Assembly (NCBI GenBank): GCA_041589565.1
Contig: JBFHVL010000017.1
Span: 1 to 25,121 of the forward strand
Origin: Pleionea sp041589565
GTDB lineage: Bacteria; Pseudomonadota; Gammaproteobacteria; Enterobacterales; Kangiellaceae
Direction of reading: 5' to 3'
DNA length: 25,121 bases
The position numbers and the translations under genes are program-made. Below the pieces are notes generated by a model. It worked only from the letters and a program-made list of their open reading frames with translations, did not search any database and was not told the origin of the DNA. The first letter of the stretch is position 1; each line of letters starts with the position of its first letter. Positions 15,003-22,212 of this stretch are shown here, piece after piece.

Positions 15003-15377
15003 TTATTTTGACTTACATAACACGTCATTACGGAAAGATTCAGCTATTTCAATAAACTCTTCAATTAATTCAGAAGGGATGTTCAGCTCGGTTAACGTTT
15101 CCTGCATCAAATGAATAAACAGGTCGACGTGTTGATCATTGAGCCCTTGCATGACCAGAGGTGAGTGAGCCCTGCGTATGTCTTCAGCAGTGTATTCACA
15201 TGGGCCTCCAAGTGCCTGAGTGAAAAATACTCTAATTTTATTTTGTTGATCGGGTATGGATATACCTTTAAAAAAAGGTTTTACTTCCGGGTACTCTAGA
15301 AATTTTTCATAGAACAGGTTTACCGCAGCTTCTACGGCGGCTTCTCCCCCAATTCTGTTAAACAACGTTTCATTCAT
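15003..15377 (-). CDS. Group 1 truncated haemoglobin
   Basis: A 124-aa globin of the two-over-two type. L-F-N-R-I-G-G-E-A-A-V begins the short A/B region. Tyr23 in L-F-Y-E-K is the B10 distal tyrosine typical of group 1. Q-A-L-G-G-P marks the E-helix region. His83 in N-D-Q-H-V-D-L-F is the expected proximal haem ligand, with R-R-A-H-S-P-L before it. Such proteins bind oxygen or nitric oxide; nitric oxide detoxification is known in mycobacterial relatives. It is 87 bp downstream of the PhnA-like gene on the same strand. A 7-bp hairpin just before the start holds the only Shine-Dalgarno-like GAGG in its loop, at an unusual distance from the ATG. Confidence 0.93.
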   Translation of the reverse strand: MNETLFNRIGGEAAVEAAVNLFYEKFLEYPEVKPFFKGISIPDQQNKIRVFFTQALGGPCEYTAEDIRRAHSPLVMQGLNDQHVDLFIHLMQETLTELNIPSELIEEFIEIAESFRNDVLCKSK

Positions 15378-15381
15378 AGTC

Positions 15382-15406
15382 AGTGAAAAAACCTCAGCCT
15401 TTCACT
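15382..15406 (-). other. Hairpin around the haemoglobin ribosome binding site
   Basis: AGTGAAA and TTTCACT (7 bp) enclose an 11-nt loop that contains GAGG, 14 nt from the ATG. Folding would shorten the effective distance between GAGG and the start codon. An effect on translation is possible but inferred. Confidence 0.4.
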
Positions 15407-15464
15407 AAATTTAGGAGAAAGCTACCAGTTTTCAATAAATTAAGGAGGTTATCGGCGCAATCAT

Positions 15465-15866
15465 TCAGATTAGAGATTTTTTAACCTGTGCGACGCGCTC
15501 AATCATCTCTTCATCCATATAAACCTGTTCCATTAAATCGTTGGACCAGTCGTTGTTAAGACTTTGCAGAAGCAAAACAGCCAGTGCTTGGACAATCGGT
15601 GTTTCACTCCAAACACTGTGGTTTAAGCAATGCCAGTGATGTTCATTCAGTTTAGGTAATGGTTTTAGTTCATCACGACAGGTATCACAAATAAAGACAC
15701 AAGCTTCGAGCTTAGGCGGCTTGTGGTGAATAACTTCCATTGCCGACAGACTAACACCGGATTGATGACAAAGTTCGCATTTGCGACCTGAACGGCGGGC
15801 TAAATCCTTACCTAGCAGGGACAGTCCTTGCTGATGTTCCTGATGCTGTTTCAGGCTTTTGGCCAT
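15465..15866 (-). CDS. Short PhnA-like zinc-ribbon protein
   Basis: A 133-aa cytoplasmic protein. A zinc-ribbon is indicated by Cys30/Cys33 (K-C-E-L-C) and Cys60/Cys63 (I-C-D-T-C), with further cysteines at 56 and 80. The H-W-H-C-L-N-H-S-V-W-S-E-T-P-I-V-Q segment matches the N-terminal half of proteobacterial PhnA/YjdM-type proteins, as I recall them. The C-terminal PhnA domain of the longer relatives (about 190 aa) is missing; the gene stops at a clean TAG-type end rather than in a broken frame. The family was named for phosphonate metabolism but its role is not established, and no phosphonate genes are here. It is divergent from the SprT-like gene (67 bp between starts). Confidence 0.75.
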   Translation of the reverse strand: MAKSLKQHQEHQQGLSLLGKDLARRSGRKCELCHQSGVSLSAMEVIHHKPPKLEACVFICDTCRDELKPLPKLNEHHWHCLNHSVWSETPIVQALAVLLLQSLNNDWSNDLMEQVYMDEEMIERVAQVKKSLI

Positions 15867-15933
15867 AAAGTTTTCTCGATTGAAGAGTTTGCTTGAGCCT
15901 ATTGGACATCATTGTTAAAGTGCGTGCAACTTT

Positions 15934-16506
15934 ATGTATTTAAAACCAGATTCGCTCTGGTTGTTATTTGGTCTGTCAGTTGTTGTGAAGTCATTAATTA
16001 TTGGAGCATTTGAGCAGTTGCAACAGCAGCATTGTGAGCTTGCTTCGTGGCATCTGTCTTTTGATTTCGCACGTCGTCGTGCCGGCGCCTGCTATCCTAC
16101 TCAGCAGCGGTTAACTATCAGTCAGCATCATCTGGAGTTAAATGAATGGCCGGTGGTGAAAGATACTCTATTGCATGAAGTTGCCCATGCACTCGCTTGG
16201 GAGCGCTACCGAGAAAAGGGTCATGGTCCATATTGGCGTCAGATCGTTAAGCAGCTAGGTGGCGAAGCTAAAGCAACCGGCCGGTTTAAGTTGCCCGAAG
16301 CACAATGGGTGGTTGTTTTGCGAAATTCTGAACGAAAACACATTGTCAAAATTGCTGACCGTTTCCGGCGTAATCGTTCGATACGTTACTGGGTGTTAAA
16401 AGGAAAGCCAGAGTCGGCGGGCAAGCTCTTTTATGTATCGCAAGAGCAATATCAGGCTTGGAGCGAACAGCAGTTGTCATTTAATGAGTTGCGCTTTTAT
16501 CAATAG
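15934..16506 (+). CDS. SprT-like zinc metalloprotease domain protein
   Basis: Up to 190 aa. The zinc site is H-E-V-A-H (81-85), with a third histidine candidate in K-G-H-G-P-Y-W (His97), as in SprT/Spartan-type domains; Spartan cuts DNA-protein crosslinks in eukaryotes, while the bacterial role is unclear. The C-terminal half is basic (R-K-H-I-V-K-I-A-D-R-F-R-R-N-R), consistent with nucleic-acid contact, and lacks an obvious zinc-ribbon. The start is uncertain. The ATG at 15934 has no ribosome binding site, gives a hydrophobic N-terminus unusual for the family, and lies just before a 7-bp hairpin. A GTG at 15985 or a TTG near 16018 (after GGAG) would give a more typical start. Confidence 0.8.
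   Translation: MYLKPDSLWLLFGLSVVVKSLIIGAFEQLQQQHCELASWHLSFDFARRRAGACYPTQQRLTISQHHLELNEWPVVKDTLLHEVAHALAWERYREKGHGPYWRQIVKQLGGEAKATGRFKLPEAQWVVVLRNSERKHIVKIADRFRRNRSIRYWVLKGKPESAGKLFYVSQEQYQAWSEQQLSFNELRFYQ
15944..15962. repeat. Inverted repeat at the 5' end of the SprT-like gene
   Basis: AACCAGA and TCTGGTT around a TTCGC loop. It overlaps codons 4-10 of the longest reading frame, which is one reason to suspect that translation starts further downstream. Confidence 0.5.
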
Positions 16507-16584
16507 CTGTAATCGTTTGTCTGGACTTGATTTCTTGCCGATTGAACGTAAACTGGCGCACTATGGTTGCTGTGAGATATCCCA

Positions 16585-16827
16585 ATGAAAACTTTTGCTC
16601 TTTACTATTTTCCTTCTTGTCCATTCTGCCAGCTGGTTCTGTCTGAACTGCCTCAAATTAAACATGAAGTGGCTTTGAGAAATATTATGGAAAATATAGA
16701 TTACCGCAATGAATTAATGGCCGGTGGTGGAAAAACTCAGGTTCCATGCTTGCGAATTTCTGACGGAGCGAGCGAGCAGTGGATGTATGAAAGCCGTGAT
16801 ATCGTGGAATATTTGAAAAACACATAG
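16585..16827 (+). CDS. Glutaredoxin
   Basis: An 80-aa thioredoxin-fold protein beginning with beta-strand F-A-L-Y-Y-F-P-S and the redox motif C-P-F-C (Cys12, Cys15). The cis-proline segment T-Q-V-P-C-L (about 51-56) and the glutathione-contact E-S-R-D-I-V-E-Y-L (about 69-77) are both present. The di-cysteine site suggests disulfide reduction with glutathione in the cytoplasm; C-P-F-C is a variant of the common C-P-Y-C. A weak ribosome binding site (GTGAGA) lies 6-11 nt upstream. It follows the SprT-like gene by 78 bp on the same strand and could be co-transcribed. Confidence 0.92.
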   Translation: MKTFALYYFPSCPFCQLVLSELPQIKHEVALRNIMENIDYRNELMAGGGKTQVPCLRISDGASEQWMYESRDIVEYLKNT

Positions 16828-16893
16828 GTGTAAGTTTTTCTATCTGTGTTTAGCATTCTCTCCTGTTCAGCTGTGCATAATGAGACGCTTGCG

Positions 16894-18369
16894 TTAAGTT
16901 AGCTCGTTAGCTGGAATCGAGTTACCATTAGACTGCACTATTCGGATGTGCTCTGGGCGCAGCTTTCGTGGATCACTCACGCCACAAGAGTGAGCTATCA
17001 TACAAACATCGTACTCTGTGTATTTATGATAGTTTGCAACACGCTCTGCTTTTTCTAGCGGGACCAAGCCTTTTTGCAATCTCGGATCATGGGTGGTCAC
17101 TCCCGTAGGGCAAGTGTTTTTGTTGCATTGCATGGCCTGAATACAACCTAAAGCAAACATAAAGCCACGAGCGGAAACCACAAAATCTGCACCCATACAC
17201 AAAGCCCAAGCTACACGTGAAGGCGTGATTAATTTTCCCGAAACGATAACTTTAATGCGCTCTCGTAGTTGGTGTTGTTCGAGGGTTTGTACGACCCAAG
17301 GAAGGCTCTCATGAATTTGTAGTCCCATATAATCCATTAAGGGTTGTGGTGCAGCGCCGGTTCCTCCATCTGCACTGTCGATGGTGATAAAGTCAGGCGC
17401 AGATTCAATACCTCGATGATTGATTACTTCGCACAGTTGAATTAGCCAGCGTGTGTCTCCAAGAACTGCTTTAAAACCAACCGGCTTACCAGTTACCTTT
17501 CGAATGCGTTCAATCATGTCGAGTAAGTCTTCCGCTGATCGAATATCTGGGTGGCCGTTAGGTGATATTGAAGCCTTACCGGCTTCAATGCCACGAATTT
17601 CTGCAATTTCTTCAGTCACTTTGTCCGCTGGTAATATTCCTCCTTTACCGGGTTTTGCCCCTTGACTAAGTTTGACTTCAAACATTTTAATTTGATCGTA
17701 AGCAGCAAGCTTTTGCAAACGTTCATCACTTAAATTTCCATCTGCATCCCGAACTCCGTATTTTGCTGTGCCAATTTGCAAGACCAGGTCACAATTACTT
17801 TCAAGATGGTGTTGTGATAATCCGCCTTCACCCGTGTTAAGCCAGCAGTTAGCTTTTGCCGCGCCTCTCGATAAGGCTTTTATTGCTGGCGCAGACAAAG
17901 CCCCAAAACTCATTCCAGAAATATTAAAAAAGGATTTTGCGTAATAAGGTTTAGCGCAATAGGGGCCGACCGCGAGTGGCTCGACCGGCGATATATCCTG
18001 ATCCAGTGTTGGAAATGCGGAGTTCATAAAGATCACCGTTCCCGGTTTGCTTAAATCGCGTGTCGAGCCAAAGGCAACCGTTCGATTTACATTTTTAGCT
18101 GCTCGGTACACCCAGCTTCGTTCCGCACGATTAAATGGTAACTCTTCTCGGTCCATCGCGAAAAAATATTGCCGAAAGAACTCGCCTAAATGCTCAAACC
18201 AATAGCGAAAACGACCAATGACGGGATAGTTACGCCGGATGGAATGCTTAGTTTGGGTGATGTCTATAACGTATAAGATGGTAACGATGAGCGCGGCAAC
18301 CCCAATGAGAAAAACAAATGTCAGAGTCAGGTACGCGAGAGTTTTTAGAGCAATTTCATCGATTTGCAT
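16894..18369 (-). CDS. Membrane-anchored glutamate-synthase-like FMN/Fe-S protein
   Basis: A 491-aa protein with one N-terminal membrane segment (about 12-35: L-A-Y-L-T-L-T-F-V-F-L-I-G-V-A-A-L-I-V) followed by the synthase (GltB central/FMN) domain. The FMN barrel is indicated by S-G-M-S-F-G-A-L-S (151-159), G-E-G-G-L-S (180-185), K-L-S-Q-G-A-K-P-G-K-G-G (233-244), and D-S-A-D-G-G-T-G-A-A-P (331-341). The cysteines 409, 415 and 420 keep the 6- and 5-residue spacing of the [3Fe-4S] site of glutamate synthase. The glutaminase domain is absent, so ammonia from glutamine cannot be its substrate route. Proteins of this stand-alone type are usually annotated as FMN-binding glutamate synthase family with unknown reaction. 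It starts 12 bp after the radical SAM gene and is probably coupled to it. Confidence 0.9.
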   Translation of the reverse strand: MQIDEIALKTLAYLTLTFVFLIGVAALIVTILYVIDITQTKHSIRRNYPVIGRFRYWFEHLGEFFRQYFFAMDREELPFNRAERSWVYRAAKNVNRTVAFGSTRDLSKPGTVIFMNSAFPTLDQDISPVEPLAVGPYCAKPYYAKSFFNISGMSFGALSAPAIKALSRGAAKANCWLNTGEGGLSQHHLESNCDLVLQIGTAKYGVRDADGNLSDERLQKLAAYDQIKMFEVKLSQGAKPGKGGILPADKVTEEIAEIRGIEAGKASISPNGHPDIRSAEDLLDMIERIRKVTGKPVGFKAVLGDTRWLIQLCEVINHRGIESAPDFITIDSADGGTGAAPQPLMDYMGLQIHESLPWVVQTLEQHQLRERIKVIVSGKLITPSRVAWALCMGADFVVSARGFMFALGCIQAMQCNKNTCPTGVTTHDPRLQKGLVPLEKAERVANYHKYTEYDVCMIAHSCGVSDPRKLRPEHIRIVQSNGNSIPANELT

Positions 18370-18381
18370 TCAATTGTCCTG

Positions 18382-19899
18382 TCACGCGAGGTGTCGTAAT
18401 TGTCTTGCCGAGCGGTTTTTATGACTCGGTTGTGACTGACTATTCGCTACGGTTGCGGGTTTCAAGTGACCTTTTAACTTCGTTTTTTCATAATCTTTAT
18501 GGAGTGCGCTGAGGAATTGTTCGTGGGAAATCTTTTTAAAAAGAGTATTCACACCCATCAACAACTCGAACAGTCGCTTTAAATTAATCTGGTGCGTTTG
18601 TCCGGTTTGCTCGAACAGCCAATCGGTTAACTGCATAAATCGATCAAAGGGGTTATCGTCAATTAACATTGGCAGGCTATGAGTAAATCGGCCTGAGTTA
18701 CCCAGCATATCCCAGTAGCGAGCGAATCGATTCATTTGCTGCAGATCGTGAAAAGAAACATCCCGATTGCTTAGAATGTTGTAAGGAGGAAGCGGGTTAA
18801 ATCGTAATTGGAATTCATCGGTATGACGAATAATTGGACTTCCTTTTAATCGCTTTAAAATGCCCACCTGAATTTCATGAGGTTGGCAGGCATACAATTC
18901 ATTGAAGCTCGAAGCGAAAGATTCGAACGTTTCACCGGGTAATCCAAAAATAAGATCGGCATGTATGTGCGCTTGGGTATTTTGACGTAGCCACATTAAA
19001 TTCTGTTTTGATTTGTCGTTACTTTGTTTACGACTGATCAGCTGCTGGACGTCACTGTTAAAGGTTTGAATGCCCACTTCAAATTGAAGGGTGCCCGCTG
19101 GAAACTTTACCAAGGCATCTTTTAACTTTTCCGGTAGGTGATCGGGGATCACTTCAAAGTGCAGAAATACTGGATCGTCAGGTGCGATTGCCAGTTTGTC
19201 TAAAAAGAAATCTAAAATTTTAAGTGAATTGGCAACTTTAAGATTAAAAGTTCGATCAACAAATTTAAAATGTCGTGCTCCGCGCTGGTACAAGTTTTCC
19301 ATTTCATTTAAAAAAGTGTCGAGATCAAAGGGGTAACTGGTCTTATCCAGAGCTGATAAGCAAAACTCGCATTTAAAAGGGCAGCCTCTTGAAGCTTCCA
19401 CATAAATTAATCGATGTGCCAGGTCGTCGTTGTTGTAATACTGATAAGGCATGGCCAGTTGTTCGAGTTTTACGGGCTTTGAACGAACAATCGGTTCTAC
19501 CGGTGCACACCTATCTAGAATGTCTTTACACAGTTGATAAAAACTCAAATCGGCAGCACCCGTTACTATATAGTCAGCCAGTTGACGAATGGGATGACTT
19601 TCGGTTTCGTAGCTAACCTCTGGTCCACCTACGATTACTTTTATGTGTGGTGCTACGATCTTTAATTGAGCGATCACCGCGTAAGTTTCTTCAATATTCC
19701 AGATGTAAATGCCAAATCCTATTATGGAGGGCTCTTCCTCCAGCAAGCTTTCGACGATATCGATGGGGCGAGTTTTTATGGTGAATTCGCGGATCGCCGC
19801 GTCCGATTGCAGCTCAGCTAAATTGGCATAGAGATACCTCAACCCCAGGCTGGCGTGAATATATTTGGCGTTTAAGGTAACTAGTAAAATATTTTTCAT
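18382..19899 (-). CDS. B12-binding-domain radical SAM protein (DUF4080-like)
   Basis: A 505-aa enzyme. The N-terminal 130 residues form a cobalamin-binding-type Rossmann domain (I-L-L-V-T-L-N-A-K-Y-I-H-A-S-L-G-L; I-I-G-F-G-I-Y-I-W-N; V-I-V-G-G-P-E-V-S). The radical SAM core follows, with C-P-F-K-C-E-F-C (Cys173, 177, 180) and V-G-I-Q-T-F-N, A-D-L-I-F-G-L-P-G-E. The last 120 residues resemble the DUF4080 extension, as I recall it. The usual D-x-H-x-x-G cobalamin histidine motif is not visible, so cobalamin may bind base-off without a protein ligand, or not at all. The last 30 residues are basic and low in complexity. No substrate is known. No strong ribosome binding site precedes the ATG. Confidence 0.88.
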   Translation of the reverse strand: MKNILLVTLNAKYIHASLGLRYLYANLAELQSDAAIREFTIKTRPIDIVESLLEEEPSIIGFGIYIWNIEETYAVIAQLKIVAPHIKVIVGGPEVSYETESHPIRQLADYIVTGAADLSFYQLCKDILDRCAPVEPIVRSKPVKLEQLAMPYQYYNNDDLAHRLIYVEASRGCPFKCEFCLSALDKTSYPFDLDTFLNEMENLYQRGARHFKFVDRTFNLKVANSLKILDFFLDKLAIAPDDPVFLHFEVIPDHLPEKLKDALVKFPAGTLQFEVGIQTFNSDVQQLISRKQSNDKSKQNLMWLRQNTQAHIHADLIFGLPGETFESFASSFNELYACQPHEIQVGILKRLKGSPIIRHTDEFQLRFNPLPPYNILSNRDVSFHDLQQMNRFARYWDMLGNSGRFTHSLPMLIDDNPFDRFMQLTDWLFEQTGQTHQINLKRLFELLMGVNTLFKKISHEQFLSALHKDYEKTKLKGHLKPATVANSQSQPSHKNRSARQLRHLA

Positions 19900-20134
19900 T
19901 AAAAATCAATCAGATAGCCGTCGACCCAGGTATCATTTTAAACCTCATTGGAAGGAACATCTATAAAAATAAATTGTCGTCACGATAGTCAAATTTGAAA
20001 CTCGTCACATTATTGGTTACGATCCGGTGGCTTGCGAATTGAGCAATCTTAGTGATTGGCTACTGTCTTCAGATGCTGACAACACTGGCATCGTCAATTG
20101 AAAGTTCTTTTAAAACAAAAGGTTAGTTTATTAT

Positions 20135-21472
20135 ATGAATAAAGCGGTTCAGCTCAGCGAAAATTACTATCCGATAGATTTGAACTCAGCACCCAAGTTG
20201 AATGTATTTACTCAACGGCAGCTGGCGAAAATTCCCCAATTCATGTTATTGCCAGAAGACATTCGATTTGGCGTAGAAGTCGCCGCATTGGTATTTCCCT
20301 TTCGTGTAAACGAATACGTGATCAATGAATTAATTGACTGGGATAACTGGGAATGTTGTTCCATTTTCCGCTTAACCTTTCCTCAAAAAGATATGTTGAT
20401 GGAAGAAGACTTCAACATTCTGGCAGAAGCCTATAAGGCAGGTGATAAAGCCAAAATAAAACAAGAAGTCGAGCGCATCCGAGAAGGATTAAATCCTCAC
20501 CCGGCAGGTCAGATGGAACTCAACGTTCCTTTCTATAACGGTGAACCAGTTCAAGGTATCCAACACAAATACCAACAAACCGTTTTATTTTTCCCGACTC
20601 AGGGACAAACTTGTCACTCTTACTGTACCTTTTGTTTCCGTTGGGCTCAGTTTGTTGGCGATAAAGATTTAAAGTTCGCGTCAAAAGAAGTCGATCAATT
20701 GGTGGGATACCTCTCTGAGCATAAAGAAGTTACCGATGTGCTGTTTACTGGCGGTGATCCTATGGTCATGAAAACCAAGGCACTGAAAATGTACCTTGAA
20801 GCCATGTTAAGCCCTGAGCTGGAGCATATTAAAACCATTCGCATTGGCACCAAGGCCTTGACCTTCTGGCCTTATCGCTTTGTCAGTGACGATGATGCCG
20901 TTGAATTATTGGAGTTGCTTGAAGAAGTGGTGCGCTCGGGCAAGCACGTAGCCATCATGGCGCACTACAATCATTGGAAAGAGTTGACTACCGACATTGC
21001 CAAAGAGGCGATTGCCCGTATTCGTGCAACCGGTGCAGAAATTCGAAGCCAGGGCCCATTGCTCAAAGGCATTAACGATAAGGCAGATGACTGGGCCAAA
21101 ATGTGGCAAATGCAGGTTTCCTTAGGGATCATTCCTTACTATATGTTTGTCGAGCGTGATACGGGCGCTCGTCATTACTTTGAGGTTCCGCTCGAAAAAG
21201 CCTGGCACATTTATCGCGAAGCGCAAAAGCAGGTTTCTGGCGTTTGCCGTACCGCCCGAGGGCCCTCCATGAGCGCTTCTCCGGGCAAAGTTGAAGTGCA
21301 GGGAGTGACTGAAATTAATGGCGAAAAAGTCTTCGCACTGCGGTTTATTCAGGGCCGAAATCCGGATTGGGTACAACGTCCTTTCTTCGCTAAATATGAT
21401 AATAAGGCAAGCTGGCTCGACCATTTGGAGCCGGCATTCGGTGAAGATAAGTTCTTCTTCGAAAAAGAGTGA
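20135..21472 (+). CDS. Lysine 2,3-aminomutase family (KamA-like) radical SAM enzyme
   Basis: A 445-aa radical SAM protein with the family cluster C-H-S-Y-C-T-F-C (Cys160, 164, 167), the G-G-D-P-M SAM-binding motif (about 205-209) and T-I-R-I-G-T-K in the barrel. Family members move the alpha- or other amino group of amino acids using PLP. In canonical enzymes the PLP lysine sits in P-G-G-G-G-K; here the matching place reads S-A-S-P-G-K-V (Lys385) with the glycine run shortened, and the following V-F-A-L-R-F-I-Q-G-R aligns with the usual end of the domain. It is about 30 residues longer than the clostridial enzyme at the N-terminal side, with a hydrophobic/acidic extension. Not EpmB: that group lacks this N-terminus. 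Substrate unknown. It is monocistronic, with a strong terminator. Confidence 0.88.
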   Translation: MNKAVQLSENYYPIDLNSAPKLNVFTQRQLAKIPQFMLLPEDIRFGVEVAALVFPFRVNEYVINELIDWDNWECCSIFRLTFPQKDMLMEEDFNILAEAYKAGDKAKIKQEVERIREGLNPHPAGQMELNVPFYNGEPVQGIQHKYQQTVLFFPTQGQTCHSYCTFCFRWAQFVGDKDLKFASKEVDQLVGYLSEHKEVTDVLFTGGDPMVMKTKALKMYLEAMLSPELEHIKTIRIGTKALTFWPYRFVSDDDAVELLELLEEVVRSGKHVAIMAHYNHWKELTTDIAKEAIARIRATGAEIRSQGPLLKGINDKADDWAKMWQMQVSLGIIPYYMFVERDTGARHYFEVPLEKAWHIYREAQKQVSGVCRTARGPSMSASPGKVEVQGVTEINGEKVFALRFIQGRNPDWVQRPFFAKYDNKASWLDHLEPAFGEDKFFFEKE

Positions 21473-21505
21473 GCTGATTAAGCTGTTTTAAAAGACGATT
21501 CAAAC

Positions 21506-21537
21506 GCCGAGGGTAGTGCTACCTTCGGCTTTTTTTT
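21506..21537 (+). terminator. Intrinsic terminator after the KamA-like gene
   Basis: Eleven-base arms GCCGAGGGTAG and CTACCTTCGGC with one G-U pair and a 2-nt apex, followed by eight T. It ends 41 bp before the ibpA promoter. Confidence 0.93.
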
Positions 21538-21577
21538 GCCTATTTTTCGCTGCCTTTAAAAAAACTTATTTTTTCTC

Positions 21578-21606
21578 CTTGAAACTGTTTTAACTGACCT
21601 TATATA
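21578..21606 (+). promoter_or_regulatory. Sigma-32 (heat-shock) promoter of ibpA
   Basis: CTTGAAA (21578-21584) is a perfect sigma-32 -35 element. After 13 bp comes CCTTATATA (21598-21606), close to the -10 consensus CCCCATnTA. It gives RNA start near 21612 and an 80-nt leader. A sigma-70 -10 (TATATA) overlaps, so basal expression is possible. Confidence 0.8.
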
Positions 21607-21611
21607 TAGGT

Positions 21612-21696
21612 TTACGGGATGCCTGATTAGGGTTCCGTATTCGAAAGTTACACTTAATTTCAATCATTCTTGCTATATATTAGGAGAATTTAAATG
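21612..21696 (+). ncRNA. ROSE-like RNA thermometer in the ibpA leader
   Basis: The 3' hairpin pairs ATTCTTGCT (21666-21674) with AGGAGAAT (21682-21689), hiding the ribosome binding site AGGAG. Pairs include one U-G, and G at 21672 is left bulged inside the TTGCT segment. That U-U/C-G-C-U motif with the unpaired or mismatched G is the hallmark of ROSE elements. Upstream, ACGG/CCGT and CCT/AGG (21614-21639) form a second hairpin. Heating would melt the weak stem and free the ribosome site. The class is well known for ibpA-type genes; the fold here was drawn by eye. Confidence 0.78.
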
Positions 21697-22128
21697 ACTA
21701 CTCGTTTTAATTTAACACCCTTATTCCGTCAGTCTGTCGGCTTTGATCGTTTTAATGATTTATTTGAAAACGTTTTTCAACGCGAAGATGCATCAGGCGG
21801 TGGATACCCTCCATACAATATCGAAAAATCTGGCGAAAGCGATTACGTGATCACTATGGCGGTTGCCGGATTTAAAGAAGAAGATTTAGACATTAGCGTT
21901 AAGAAAGATACGCTAACGGTTTCCGGTAAAATTGCCGAGAAACAGGAAGAAAACGGACAGTATTTGTATCGCGGAATTGCCACGCGAGCATTTGAACGTC
22001 ATTTCCGCTTGGCCGATCATGTCGATGTGAAAGCGGCAAAACTTGAACATGGATTACTGAAGATTCAATTAGTGCGAAACATTCCACAAGAAGAGTTAGT
22101 GAAAAAGATCAACATAAGCGTTGAATAG
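21694..22128 (+). CDS. ibpA: Small heat-shock protein, Hsp20/IbpA type
   Basis: A 144-aa alpha-crystallin-domain chaperone that holds unfolded proteins until the DnaK/ClpB system refolds them. The N-terminus, L-T-P-L-F-R-Q-S-V-G-F-D-R-F (8-21), is that of class A bacterial Hsp20. P-P-Y-N-I-E (about 39-44) opens the crystallin domain. I-A-T-R-A-F-E-R-H-F-R-L-A-D-H-V (about 90-105) and A-K-L-E-H-G-L-L-K-I-Q-L (113-124) are the conserved beta strands. The C-terminal R-N-I-P-Q-E replaces the usual R-x-I-P, with the short I-x-I-like tail K-I-N-I-S-V-E. Length matches IbpA/IbpB (137-142). Single copy here; control by sigma-32 and an RNA thermometer is visible upstream. Confidence 0.96.
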   Translation: MTTRFNLTPLFRQSVGFDRFNDLFENVFQREDASGGGYPPYNIEKSGESDYVITMAVAGFKEEDLDISVKKDTLTVSGKIAEKQEENGQYLYRGIATRAFERHFRLADHVDVKAAKLEHGLLKIQLVRNIPQEELVKKINISVE

Positions 22129-22165
22129 TTTGTGGAGTTAACTTCAGATAATCATCCTGGTTGAG

Positions 22166-22197
22166 AAAGGGCTGCAGTTGCAGCCCTTTTTTTATTT
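22166..22197 (+). terminator. Intrinsic terminator of ibpA
   Basis: A perfect 11-bp stem AAAGGGCTGCA / TGCAGCCCTTT with a 2-nt apex, then TTTTATTT. The A-run on the other side makes it usable for cysB too, although it starts 16 bp beyond the cysB stop. Confidence 0.94.
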
Positions 22198-22212
22198 CTG
22201 CAGAGAAAAATT

